From the NCBI RefSeq assembly GCF_000182745.2, contig NC_016027.1:1348501-1412500 (forward strand): DNA of 64,000 nucleotides, read 5' to 3'. The position numbers and the translations under genes are program-made. Position 1 is the stretch's first letter, and each line of letters opens with the position of its first letter. This stretch comes from Komagataeibacter medellinensis NBRC 3288. Lineage in GTDB: Bacteria; Pseudomonadota; Alphaproteobacteria; Acetobacterales; Acetobacteraceae. The notes below the pieces were generated by a model, which saw only the letters and a program-made list of their open reading frames with translations, was not told where the DNA came from and did not search any database. Positions 53,435 through 63,184 of the stretch are shown piece by piece.

Positions 53435-54205
53435 ATGCAGGACGACACTCTTTTTTCACTTGCCGGAAGACGGGCGCTTGTTACCGGAGCCTCCCGTGGC
53501 ATTGGTCTGACCCTGGCGCGTGGCCTTGGCCGACATGGGGCGAGAATTGTGCTGAATGGCCGCCATCCCGAACCGCTGGAGGCCGCCCGCGACATGCTGG
53601 AACGCGAAGGGGTGGAAGCCGAGATCGCGGCCTTTGACGTGACTGGCCAGAATGCCGTTATTGCCGGGGTTGAAAAGATAGAAAGCGAATACGGGCCAAT
53701 TGATATCCTGATCAACAATGCAGGTATCCAGCGCCGTGCACCGCTGGACCAGTTCAGCCGGGCAGACTGGGATGCCCTGATCAACACGAACCTTAATGCG
53801 GTTTTCTTTGTGGGGCAGGCCGTAGCAAAACATATGCTGCCGCGTGGACAGGGGAAGATCGTCAATATCTGTTCGGTACAGAGCGAACTGGCACGGCCAG
53901 GAATCGCACCTTATACTGCCACCAAGGGGGCGGTCAAAAACCTGACCAAGGGCATGGCAACGGACTGGGCGCGTCATGGCCTGCAGGTCAACGGTCTTGC
54001 GCCGGGTTATTTTAAGACGGAAATGAATGAAAAGCTTGTGGCGGACCAGGCATTTACCCAGTGGCTGTGCCAGCGCACGCCTGCTGGTCGATGGGGGAAT
54101 GTAGAAGAACTTGTCGGGGCGGCTGTCTTCCTGTCTTCCGACGCCTCAAGCTTTGTCAATGGGCACGTGCTCATGGTTGACGGGGGCATAACCGCTTCCG
54201 TGTAA
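53435..54205 (+). CDS. idnO: Gluconate 5-dehydrogenase (5-keto-D-gluconate reductase)
   Basis: A 256-residue short-chain dehydrogenase. The cofactor motif is TGASRGIG (residues 18-25), the structural motif is NNAG, the catalytic Ser lies in ICSVQSE, and Tyr-Lys is in YTATKGAVK. VDGGITASV forms the C-terminus. Length and the NGRHPEPLEAARDML segment match the gluconate 5-dehydrogenases of acetic acid bacteria and IdnO of enteric bacteria. It interconverts D-gluconate and 5-ketogluconate in the cytoplasm with NADP(H), as known for the family. It is divergent from gntP, and a terminator follows. Confidence 0.88.
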   Translation: MQDDTLFSLAGRRALVTGASRGIGLTLARGLGRHGARIVLNGRHPEPLEAARDMLEREGVEAEIAAFDVTGQNAVIAGVEKIESEYGPIDILINNAGIQRRAPLDQFSRADWDALINTNLNAVFFVGQAVAKHMLPRGQGKIVNICSVQSELARPGIAPYTATKGAVKNLTKGMATDWARHGLQVNGLAPGYFKTEMNEKLVADQAFTQWLCQRTPAGRWGNVEELVGAAVFLSSDASSFVNGHVLMVDGGITASV

Positions 54206-54222
54206 ATAAAAGCTGGGATTCT

Positions 54223-54260
54223 TGCCCATTTCTGTCAACAAGGTCAGGCAGAAATGGGCA
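54223..54260. terminator. Bidirectional terminator between idnO and idnD
   Basis: Perfect 12-bp arms TGCCCATTTCTG and CAGAAATGGGCA are followed by a T-run (CCTTTT) on the plus side. The genes on either side converge. Confidence 0.8.
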
Positions 54261-54268
54261 GCGTCCTT

Positions 54269-55330
54269 TTAACGGCTCAGGGACAGCAGTATCTTGGCTG
54301 CCTGCCTGCGGTCTGGTGCCAGGGCAAAGGCTGCGGCAAATTCGCTCAGGGGAAACTGCTGGGTAACCAGAATATCGGCAATTTCGGGCCGTGCGGCCAG
54401 TAAGGCAAGTGCTGCATCGAATTCCGTATCGAACCGAAACGTACCCCTGAAATCGAGCTCACGGTTAATGATCTGGGCAATCGGTACGGGTATGTCCCCT
54501 GGCGGGAACATACCAACCTGCACCAGTATGCCGCCCCGCCGGGTGCGGGCTATGGCGGCCGGCAGGGCGGCCGGCACGCCTGTGGCTTCAAACAGGATAT
54601 CGAATTCTTCCTCCACCACGGTATGGCGGGTGTTGTAGCACCGGCTTGCGCCCAGCCGGGTTGCGCACTGAAGTGGAAAATCCTCCAGATCGGTTGCCAC
54701 AATCCGTTTTGCCCCGTGATGTACCAGTCCCGCCACGATCAACAGCCCGATTGGTCCCGCACCTTGCACCATCACGCTACGACCGCGTACATCGCCCGCA
54801 CGCGCAATGGCATGCAGGGCCACGGATAAAGGTTCGGCAAGACAGGCCCGGCGAAGAGTCAGACCTGGGGGAAGAGAATGGAGTTGTGCCGCCTTGACAG
54901 TCATCGCCCTCCGAAAACCGCCATCGGTATGGGGGTCACGTGCGGCACTTCCCAGAAAATGCATGTTGCGGCACAGGTTGCGCTGTTCACGCATACATTC
55001 GGGACAATGGCCACAGGGCCGCGCCGGATGAATGGCTACGGCCTCGCCTACGGAAAAACTTTTTACATCGCGGCCCAGCACTTCAATGGTGCCCGAGACT
55101 TCATGCCCCAGAACCATGGGGGCATGCAGCACGGATGCCCCGACGCCCCCATGTGCAAAATAATGCAGGTCCGAACCACATATGCCACCCCAGGCCATAT
55201 TCACCCGCACTTCATCAGGACCGGGTTGGGACAGGGGAGTGGGGTCCAGTCTCAGGTCATGCGGTGCATGGATAACCAGTGCTTCGGTCAGACAGGAACC
55301 AATGTTGTCATGACTTGCTTCAGTATACAC
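54269..55330 (-). CDS. idnD: L-idonate 5-dehydrogenase-like zinc dehydrogenase
   Basis: About 353 residues of the zinc-dependent medium-chain dehydrogenase family. The catalytic zinc site shows CGSDLHYFAHGG and LGHEVSG. The structural zinc site has four cysteines in CGHCPECMREQRNLC. The Rossmann motif is GAGPIGLL. It resembles IdnD, which oxidises L-idonate to 5-ketogluconate, the substrate of the neighbouring IdnO. The start is uncertain: GTG at 55330 has GGGGGAG ten bases upstream, while the frame is open further to an ATG at 55432. It converges on idnO. Confidence 0.82.
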   Translation of the reverse strand: MYTEASHDNIGSCLTEALVIHAPHDLRLDPTPLSQPGPDEVRVNMAWGGICGSDLHYFAHGGVGASVLHAPMVLGHEVSGTIEVLGRDVKSFSVGEAVAIHPARPCGHCPECMREQRNLCRNMHFLGSAARDPHTDGGFRRAMTVKAAQLHSLPPGLTLRRACLAEPLSVALHAIARAGDVRGRSVMVQGAGPIGLLIVAGLVHHGAKRIVATDLEDFPLQCATRLGASRCYNTRHTVVEEEFDILFEATGVPAALPAAIARTRRGGILVQVGMFPPGDIPVPIAQIINRELDFRGTFRFDTEFDAALALLAARPEIADILVTQQFPLSEFAAAFALAPDRRQAAKILLSLSR

Positions 55331-55512
55331 GTTCAGGATGCTCCCCCGTCTGTAACAGGGCCGCCGCTTTGTAGGAATGGCAGGCCTTTTTTCTGTTTTT
55401 TTAAGCCGACATGACAGCCAGACACGGTGCATGGCAACACGATCAGGCTGTGCTTATCCTAACGAGACAGCAGACGGTCTGGTTTCCGTATGACAAGGAC
55501 AATGTCTATCAT

Positions 55513-55552
55513 CGTTCCAATCGTCGGTGGAACGTTCCAATCGTCGGTGGAA
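55513..55552. repeat. Perfect tandem repeat of a 20-bp palindromic unit
   Basis: Two exact copies of CGTTCCAATCGTCGGTGGAA stand head to tail. Each contains an inverted pair TTCCA/TGGAA. They lie upstream of idnD in the 790-bp gap (55331-56122) before gntK, where no credible gene is seen. The 87-codon frame over the repeat looks accidental. Confidence 0.6.
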
Positions 55553-56122
55553 GAGGATGTGTGGACATGCTCCAGGTCCCTGGTGGATGGATCGGTTACA
55601 TGGCGGCATGGGAGGGAAGTGCCTATGCCATGATGCCCCAAAAGATGGCGGGAAGGCTGTTTCCGCAGGTTTAATTTATCCAGTTGTATCGTCCTGAACT
55701 GGTATCCCTCCGTGCGGTCGGCCTCATCAAAATAGTCACGCTGGAACTGTACCCAGTCGGAAGCGTTATCCTATCTGGCATGAAATGGCGCAGCCCTGCC
55801 GGACAGTGGTGCTGCGATATGCTCCTGTCGTAACAGACCGACACGGTAAAGCCGAACAAAGGGTACGCGTATATAAAGTATAGCGCACATGGCTACCTGA
55901 ATATTATCTATCCTGAAACGTCCGCATCGAATACGGGATTGGTCAGTATTTCACGCAATGCCTGTACTCTACTATTTTACTGGATTTGTTTGTTCCGTTT
56001 CTGTCAGGGTGGCACGGCCTTCAATCCTAACTGGCTGAGAAACGATTACCTGCCTCTCCGTTTCCTGTTCAGAGAGACGAAGGCTGAGCATTTTCTCATG
56101 ACAATATTCGGTAGGATACGCA

Positions 56123-56692
56123 ATGTATGATACTGGGCAGGAGACGATTTCACTCTCACGCAGATTTGGTGAGGCAGGACGACCGTGTGTGCTGATTGTT
56201 ATGGGCGTGTCAGGTTGCGGCAAGAGTACACTCGCCCAACTGATGGCTGAACGGATGGCCTGGCCTCTTATCGAAGGGGACGATCTGCATCCCCCCGCTA
56301 ATATTGCCCGCATGAGCAATGGCATTCCGTTGACCGATACGGATCGTATGCCATGGCTTGGTCTTATTGCTGACCAGATACAATCATGGCGCGATGCAGG
56401 CCAGTGTGGCATCGTGACGTGTTCATCACTCAAGCGCAGTTACCGTAGACAGATTGGCGGCGACTGCGCGGATGTCTGCTTTGTCTATCTCAAGGGCAGC
56501 AGGGAGGACATCATGCCCCGCCTGTACCAGCGCACCGGCCATTTCATGCCGGTTGCCATGCTAAACAGCCAGCTCGCTACACTGGAAGAACCCGACATGC
56601 ATGAAGAAGTGGTTATGGTTCTAGATATCAACGCCCCGCAGGAGCAGTTGGCTGATCGGGCCTGCGCACATCTGACTCGGTTTTCTCTATGA
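56123..56692 (+). CDS. gntK: Gluconokinase
   Basis: A 189-residue P-loop kinase. Walker A is GVSGCGKST (about residues 28-36), and EGDDLHPPANIARMSNGIPL followed by TDTDRMPWL is the diagnostic GntK block. CSSLKRSYRRQ and GHFMPVAMLNSQLATLEEP complete the family pattern. It phosphorylates D-gluconate to 6-phosphogluconate for the pentose phosphate or Entner-Doudoroff route. The ATG at 56123 has AGGA seven bases upstream. The N-terminal 20 residues precede the usual start. It closes the gluconate/idonate cluster. Confidence 0.93.
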   Translation: MYDTGQETISLSRRFGEAGRPCVLIVMGVSGCGKSTLAQLMAERMAWPLIEGDDLHPPANIARMSNGIPLTDTDRMPWLGLIADQIQSWRDAGQCGIVTCSSLKRSYRRQIGGDCADVCFVYLKGSREDIMPRLYQRTGHFMPVAMLNSQLATLEEPDMHEEVVMVLDINAPQEQLADRACAHLTRFSL

Positions 56693-56766
56693 AAATATGA
56701 TGTGCGTTACGTGTTTGGTCCCGGGGTTTGATGGTACGGGTTTTGCGTGAATCTTGATGGCTCATG

Positions 56767-57633
56767 CTACCATTGCTGGCAAATGAATTCGTATGGCGTG
56801 AGGCCCCGGAGCATCTTCAGACGACGCGCGAAATTATAGGCGGCGACGAAGTCTGCGAGATGCTGCCGGAGCTGGTCGTGCGTCTCGTAGTAGAAACGTT
56901 TGACGGTCGCCTCCTTGATCGTCCGATTCATCCGCTCGACCTGACCGTTCGTCCATGGGTGACGTGGTTTGGTCAGGCGGTGCTCGATATCGAGATCGGC
57001 ACAGGCCAGTTCAAAGGAATGGCAGCAGAACAGGATTTTTTCGGCACGCATCGCCTTGATATCGTCTGGTGTCCAGCTGTTACCGGACGGATCGGTGAAA
57101 TGCGTGCCGTTATCCGTCATTACCGTGTGGATCCGATACGGCACAGAAGCCGCCAGCATGCGCAGGAAGTCGCCCGCTACCCGCCGCGTTGCCTTTTCAT
57201 GCAGTTCGACAAACGCGAATTTCGATGTCCTGTCGATCGCGACGAACAGGTAAAGGCGCCCAGCCTCGGTTCGAACCTCGGCCAGATCGATATGGAAGTA
57301 GCCGATCGGATAGCGCTTGAACTTTGAGCGCTTTGGCTTGTCGCCTTCTGTCTCGGGCAACCGCGAAATGCCATGTCGCTGAAGGCAGCGATGCAAGGAC
57401 GACCGGGTCAGATGCGGGATCGTTACCTGCAATGCGTAAAGGCAATCGTCCAGTGGCAGAAGCGTGTGCCGACGAAACGCCACGATCACGGCTTCCTCAG
57501 TAACAGACAGAACGGGGGACGTTGGCGAGCACGGTCCCGTTGGGCGATCCATAACATCTGACCGCTTCTTCCACTTCGCGACGGTCTTCTGATTGATGCC
57601 GTAGCGCGCAGCCAGTGCCCTCAGGCTCTCTTG
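56767..57633 (-). pseudogene. IS481-type transposase, N-terminally truncated
   Basis: The integrase core is intact: GYFHIDLAEVRTEAGRLYLF, MTDNGTHFTD and KPRHPWTNGQVERMNRTIKE give the D-D-E set. The upstream part SLRALAARYGINQKTVAKWK is still readable to 57633, where an IS256 end begins, so the first part of the DNA-binding domain is gone. Confidence 0.8.
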
Positions 57634-58115
57634 AGGGACTATCCTGAATTTTGTGCGGTGCCATTTTTTCAGGCCATTGGGAAACGATCATCGAACATGA
57701 TAGCGAGCTGGCATCTGACAGCGTACCATTCGCGCACTGAGCGCTTCCACTGTGCTGAGGTAGCATTGAGCGCCAGGTAAATCAATTTTGCTGCGGCCTC
57801 TTCACTGGGGAAATGGCCGCGGGTGCGCACGGCACGACGGATCTTTGAGTTCAGGGCCTCAATGGCATTTGTTGTGTAAATCAACCTGCGCACTTCTGGA
57901 GGATAATCGAGGAACGGAATGACCTCATTCCATGCCCTGCGCCAACTGGGCGCGATGGCCGGGTATTGTCTGCCCAGATCGCTTTCTTCGAACCCGCCGA
58001 GGGCTGCCTCGGCCTCTGTGGCGTCCACTGCTGTATAGATTGCCTTGAGAGCTGTGGCGATGGCCTTGCGGTCCTTGTAGCTGGCAAAGCTCATGGAATG
58101 ACGCAGCAGATGAAC
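57634..58115 (-). pseudogene. IS256-type element, 3' half (remnant 3)
   Basis: Encodes the C-terminal part of the IS256 transposase (HSMSFASYKDRKAIATALKA to MFDDRFPMA) on the minus strand. It is cut at the codons for HLLRH, exactly the site where another IS256 copy is inserted in the neighbouring element. Its outer end carries GGGACTATCCTGAATTTTGT, normally the 5' end of the element, so it is a recombinant end. Confidence 0.75.
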
Positions 58116-58960
58116 GGGGACTATCCTGAATTTTGTGCGGTGCGGTGATAATCTGCTCGAAGAGGAGCCCCCGCATGAGCATTGATAAAGATCTTCTGGA
58201 CCGTCTGATGGAAGGTCGTTCACCGGGCGACCTGTTTGGCAAAAGCGGCATACTCTCGGAATTGACGAAGGCTCTGGCGGAGCGGGCGCTCAACACGGAG
58301 ATGACACTTCATCTTGATGAGGAGCGCGCCGATGGCGCCTCTGCTGAGGATAATCAGCCGCCCAACCGCAGAAACGGCAATAGCCAGAAGACCGTGACGA
58401 CACAGAGCGGCAAGGTTGTTCTGGATATTCCCCGGGATCGGAACGGTACGTTTGATCCGATGTTGATTGCAAAGTATCAGCGTCGCTTTCCCGAGTTCGA
58501 CCGCAAGATCATCAGCATGTATGCCCGAGGTCTGACAACCCGCGAAATCCAGGGGCATATTGAAGAAATCTATGGCGTTGAGGCCTCCCCGAGCCTCATT
58601 TCCGCGATTACCGACGCCGTGATGGAGGAGGTCGCCGCCTGGCAGAACCGTCCGCTGGAACCCTGCTACCCGATCGTCTTCATGGACGCGATCCGGGTCA
58701 ATATCCGCAGTGATGGGACTGTCTCGAACAAGGCTGTCTTCGTGGCGCTCGCGATCCTGCCTGACGGCACACGGGACGTTCTGGGGCTGTGGTTCCAGGC
58801 GAATGAAGGGGCCAAATTCTGGGCCAAGGTCCTCAGCGACCTGCGCAATCGGGGTGTGCAGGACATCCTGATCGCCGTAGTCGACGGGCTGAAGGGCTTT
58901 CCGCAGGCCATTGAGGCGGTCTTCCCCAGAACCCGCATTCAGACGTGTATCGTTCATGGA
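58116..58960 (+). pseudogene. IS256-type element 2, 5' part
   Basis: Starts with the end GGGGACTATCCTGAATTTTG and the start codon at 58175, and reads 260 residues in frame (SIDKDLLDRLMEGRSPGDLF to FPRTRIQTCIVH). It is then interrupted by a complete IS256 copy in opposite orientation; the remainder is at 60272-60756. Confidence 0.82.
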
Positions 58961-60271
58961 GACTGTGTAGAATTTTGTGCGGTGCCATTTTTTCAGGCCA
59001 TTGGGAAACGATCATCGAACATGATAGCGAGCTGGCATCTGACAGCGTACCATTCGCGCACTGAGCGCTTCCACTGTGCTGAGGTAGCATTGAGCGCCAG
59101 GTAAATCAATTTTGCTGCGGCCTCTTCACTGGGGAAATGGCCGCGGGTGCGCACGGCACGACGGATCTTTGAGTTCAGGGCCTCAATGGCATTTGTTGTG
59201 TAAATCAACCTGCGCACTTCTGGAGGATAATCGAGGAACGGAATGACCTCATTCCATGCCCTGCGCCAACTGGGCGCGATGGCCGGGTATTGTCTGCCCA
59301 GATCGCTTTCTTCGAACCCGCCGAGGGCTGCCTCGGCCTCTGTGGCGTCCACTGCTGTATAGATTGCCTTGAGAGCTGTGGCGATGGCCTTGCGGTCCTT
59401 GTAGCTGGCAAAGCTCATGGAATGACGCAGCAGATGAACGATACACGTCTGAATGCGGGTTCTGGGGAAGACCGCCTCAATGGCCTGCGGAAAGCCCTTC
59501 AGCCCGTCGACTACGGCGATCAGGATGTCCTGCACACCCCGATTGCGCAGGTCGCTGAGGACCTTGGCCCAGAATTTGGCCCCTTCATTCGCCTGGAACC
59601 ACAGCCCCAGAACGTCCCGTGTGCCGTCAGGCAGGATCGCGAGCGCCACGAAGACAGCCTTGTTCGAGACAGTCCCATCACTGCGGATATTGACCCGGAT
59701 CGCGTCCATGAAGACGATCGGGTAGCAGGGTTCCAGCGGACGGTTCTGCCAGGCGGCGACCTCCTCCATCACGGCGTCGGTAATCGCGGAAATGAGGCTC
59801 GGGGAGGCCTCAACGCCATAGATTTCTTCAATATGCCCCTGGATTTCGCGGGTTGTCAGACCTCGGGCATACATGCTGATGATCTTGCGGTCGAACTCGG
59901 GAAAGCGACGCTGATACTTTGCAATCAACATCGGATCAAACGTACCGTTCCGATCCCGGGGAATATCCAGAACAACCTTGCCGCTCTGTGTCGTCACGGT
60001 CTTCTGGCTATTGCCGTTTCTGCGGTTGGGCGGCTGATTATCCTCAGCAGAGGCGCCATCGGCGCGCTCCTCATCAAGATGAAGTGTCATCTCCGTGTTG
60101 AGCGCCCGCTCCGCCAGAGCCTTCGTCAATTCCGAGAGTATGCCGCTTTTGCCAAACAGGTCGCCCGGTGAACGACCTTCCATCAGACGGTCCAGAAGAT
60201 CTTTATCAATGCTCATGCGGGGGCTCCTCTTCGAGCAGATTATCACCGCACCGCACAAAATTCAGGATAGT
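58961..60271 (-). mobile_element. IS256-family element 1 (complete)
   Basis: A 1311-bp element with ends GGGGACTATCCTGAATTTTG and GAGACTGTGTAGAATTTTG. It is inserted in another IS256 copy, with GTTCAT duplicated on both sides (before 58960 and after 60271). Confidence 0.85.
58993..60216 (-). CDS. IS256-family transposase (intact)
   Basis: A 407-residue mutator-type DDE transposase. The first Asp lies in CYPIVFMDAIRVNIRSDGTV, the second in DILIAVVDGLKGFPQAIEAV, and Glu in IYTTNAIEALNSKIRRAVRT. The family block CIVHLLRHSMSFASYKDRK is present. The ATG at 60216 has GAGGAG upstream. An in-frame longer start at 60258 reads the terminal repeat and is not used. Confidence 0.9.
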   Translation of the reverse strand: MSIDKDLLDRLMEGRSPGDLFGKSGILSELTKALAERALNTEMTLHLDEERADGASAEDNQPPNRRNGNSQKTVTTQSGKVVLDIPRDRNGTFDPMLIAKYQRRFPEFDRKIISMYARGLTTREIQGHIEEIYGVEASPSLISAITDAVMEEVAAWQNRPLEPCYPIVFMDAIRVNIRSDGTVSNKAVFVALAILPDGTRDVLGLWFQANEGAKFWAKVLSDLRNRGVQDILIAVVDGLKGFPQAIEAVFPRTRIQTCIVHLLRHSMSFASYKDRKAIATALKAIYTAVDATEAEAALGGFEESDLGRQYPAIAPSWRRAWNEVIPFLDYPPEVRRLIYTTNAIEALNSKIRRAVRTRGHFPSEEAAAKLIYLALNATSAQWKRSVREWYAVRCQLAIMFDDRFPMA

Positions 60272-60756
60272 CCCCGTTCATCTGCTGCGTCATTCCATGA
60301 GCTTTGCCAGCTACAAGGACCGCAAGGCCATCGCCACAGCTCTCAAGGCAATCTATACAGCAGTGGACGCCACAGAGGCCGAGGCAGCCCTCGGCGGGTT
60401 CGAAGAAAGCGATCTGGGCAGACAATACCCGGCCATCGCGCCCAGTTGGCGCAGGGCATGGAATGAGGTCATTCCGTTCCTCGATTATCCTCCAGAAGTG
60501 CGCAGGTTGATTTACACAACAAATGCCATTGAGGCCCTGAACTCAAAGATCCGTCGTGCCGTGCGCACCCGCGGCCATTTCCCCAGTGAAGAGGCCGCAG
60601 CAAAATTGATTTACCTGGCGCTCAATGCTACCTCAGCACAGTGGAAGCGCTCAGTGCGCGAATGGTACGCTGTCAGATGCCAGCTCGCTATCATGTTCGA
60701 TGATCGTTTCCCAATGGCCTGAAAAAATGGCACCGCACAAAATTCTACACAGTCTC
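60272..60756 (+). pseudogene. IS256-type element 2, 3' part
   Basis: Continues element 2 in frame from HLLRHSMSFASYKDRK to FPMA and a stop at 60722, followed by the 3' end ACAAAATTCTACACAGTCTC. On its right it joins a broken IS5-group element at TGTGAACC. Confidence 0.82.
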
Positions 60757-62739
60757 TGTGAACCTTCGAGACGAAACCCTCTTTGTCCATGAAGTCCTCA
60801 TTGGCTTTCGAGCGATACGCGGTGTCGGCCCAAACGCTTGAGGCCGTATTGGTTTTATCGAGCAAGCCCTCGCGCAGCCTGGCACCATCACTGGCGGCGG
60901 CATCCGTCGCTTTCCATTTCCGGATCAGTCGAAACTTTCGATCGATGAAAATATGCGATTTGTAGCCAAAGAACGGAATGGCGAGGTCCGTGGACGGGAG
61001 CGTCCCGTCCTCCTGCCGCTTTGCCTTCGTGAACTTCAGTGTCCATCGCGCATGGCGATCCTTGTGGGACAACTTGGCAGGCTTGTCCTGCCAGTCCTGC
61101 GGAATGCGGCCTTCCCGAAGATCAACTTTCTCCGCGTTGGTATTGCGCTGCTTTGGCGCCGCCACCAGCGTGGCATCCAGGATCTGGCCGGACATCGGCA
61201 GATACCCGGCGTTTCGCAGGGTGGCGTCAAAGCGCTCGAACAGCTTCTGGATGGCGCCAGCCTCGGTCAGCCGTTCACGGAACAGCCAGACCGTTTTGGC
61301 GTCAGGCACCCGGTCCGATAACGCCAGGCCGAGGAAGCGCATGAAGGACAGCCGGTCGTTGATCAGATACTCCGTTCGCTCGTCGGAGAGATTGTTCAGC
61401 GTCTGGATCACCAGGATCTTGAACATCAGCACCGGATCAAACGGGGGACGGCCACCTTTACTTCCGTCCGCATAGGCCAGAGCCCTGTCCAGATCAGGAC
61501 GGAACACCTCAAAATCCACAGTCCGAGAAAACGCTTCGAGCTGATCGCCAAGGCCACTCAAACGGGCTAGAGCAATTTCCTCTCAATCTGGCTCATATCC
61601 AGCGGCTGTAAAGAAGTTTTCGCATTCTGCTGGTGAGACCTGATTGATCAGTGTGCCGATCCTGTCCCAGAGGGCGTCGCGTGTGCGTTCTGCGGCTTTA
61701 CGGAGATGGGCCTTGAGTTTGGAGAAGGCCTTCTCGATTGGATTGAAGTCCGGGCTGTAGGGTGGAAGGTAGCGCACGGTTGCTCCTGCGGCTTCGATGG
61801 CGGCCTGCACACCTGAGCCTTTGTGAGAGCTGAGGTTATCCATGATGACAATGTCGTCTGGCCGCAGATCGGGTATCAGCACGCGGTCGACGTAGGTCTG
61901 GAAGCTGCGGCCATTGATCGGACCATCCAGCACCATGGGCGCTACGATACCGCTCAGCCGCAACCCGGCGACGAATGTCGTCGTTTTCCAGTGACCATGT
62001 GGCACGGCAGAGCGCAGCCTCTGGCCGCGCAGACACCGCCCATAACGGCGTGCCATATTGGTGGAGGCCCAGGTTTCATCAATGAAGACCAACCGTGTTG
62101 GATCGAGATCGGGCTGGGCATCGAACCACTCCTGGCGTCGTGTCAGGATGTTCGGCCTGTCCTGTTCCGACGCGTGAGCGGTCTTTTTTTCCATGTAATC
62201 TTATGACGGGCGAAGAAACGCCACAGCGTGCCGATTGCAAAGTGATGGCCATCCTCAGCCAGTCGGGCACGGATCTCGGACAGGGTCAGATCATCCTTCC
62301 CGGCAATCAGAGCATGAATGCGTTCAGCCTGCGCCTCGATCCGGTGAGACAGACGATCCCCGCCACGCGGTCTGGCGGCAGCGCTGCCGGTCGTGGCGGC
62401 AAGAGCGCACCAGCGAACCGCACTCGCAGGACTGACGCCAAACCGTTCAGCCGCCTGACGACGCGACAGACCATTCGAGACAGCAGCGACAACACGTTCG
62501 CGAAGATCCAGAGACAATGTGCGTGATGACATCCACAGCCGGCCCCCATCCCGGTTATCATCTTGAATCAGATCACAACCACTTTGGGAATCCCTGACGA
62601 CTCATTCTGCGCAGAAAACGCTCTAGTCGCTCGTCCACATCAAAGAAGCCCGGCTGCTTCATGAGCCATTCCCTCAATCATCACAGAAGAGAGGGAATCA
62701 CACACAGAGGGCCAGAACCAGGGGTTTTTCGAACCCTCC
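60757..62739 (-). mobile_element. IS5-group insertion sequence, copy 2 (broken)
   Basis: A second copy of the element at 16619-17907, in opposite orientation. The transposase reads from MKQPGFFDVDERLARLSGL (about 62665) and is split by an IS630 element at 61570-62623. It resumes with the GLGDQLEAFSRTVDFEVFRP stretch and ends at GFVSKVHR where the IS256 end begins, so about 85 C-terminal residues, including the catalytic Glu block, are lost. The right end GGAGGGTTCGAAAAACC survives at 62739. Confidence 0.85.
61570..62623 (-). mobile_element. IS630-family element with two overlapping ORFs
   Basis: Inserted at TA (61568-61569 and 62624-62625 duplicated) with ends that start GAGC. ORF 1 (62143-62532) encodes the helix-turn-helix part (LSRRQAAERFGVSPASAVRW). 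ORF 2 (61583-62194) encodes the catalytic part with RLVFIDETWASTNMARRYGR, DIVIMDNLSSHKG and YSPDFNPIEKAFSKLKAHLR, the D-D-E set. The 52-base overlap suggests frameshifted expression as in other IS630 elements. Confidence 0.85.
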
Positions 62740-62811
62740 ACGCAGGGTTGCTACGCGTGAATTCGCTTCCGAATGATTCCTATATGATTCCAGTTGGTGT
62801 TCTGGAACGCC

Positions 62812-62835
62812 AAAAGGCGGCTTGCGCCGCCTTTT
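62812..62835 (-). terminator. rRNA operon terminator
   Basis: Perfect 10-bp arms AAAAGGCGGC and GCCGCCTTTT with a four-base loop, just after the tRNA on the minus strand. The second arm supplies the T-run. Confidence 0.8.
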
Positions 62836-62861
62836 AAGTCATTGATTTTATTTGGAATTCA

Positions 62862-62938
<77 letters not shown>

Positions 62939-62959
62939 ATTGTAGGGGAGACTGGAAGA

Positions 62960-63075
62960 CCTGGCGGCGACCGACTTTCCCGTGCCTTAAGGCACAGTAT
63001 CATGGGCGCTGGGGCATTTCACGGCCGAGTTCGGGATGGGATCGGGTGGATCATTCCCCGCCATTGCCACCAGGT
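62960..63075 (-). rRNA. rrf: 5S ribosomal RNA
   Basis: About 116 nt. On the minus strand it begins CCTGGTGGCAATGGCGGGG and ends CGCCGCCAGG, which pair as helix I. The internal CCCGAACTCGGCCGTGAAA is the conserved loop region. Confidence 0.93.
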
Positions 63076-63184
63076 CATCTAGTCTCCCCGGTATGGGGAG
63101 GGATGTGGATGGGTTGGTGTTTTTGTTAGGTGTTGAGAGTGGATGACTGCTGTGCATGTGTGTTGCCCTTTATGGGGGCTATGG

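Noticed and set aside
55411..55674. An 87-codon open frame upstream of idnD
   Set aside because: It spans the 20-bp tandem repeat, has no recognisable domain and no clear ribosome-binding site.
59290..60171. A 293-codon open frame antisense to the IS256 transposase
   Set aside because: It is a shadow repeated at every IS256 copy; the transposase has the DDE motifs.
16619..62739. Large composite transposon bounded by the two IS5-group copies
   Set aside because: The copies are 44 kb apart, one is broken by two later insertions, and no target duplication links them, so mobility as a unit is not supported.
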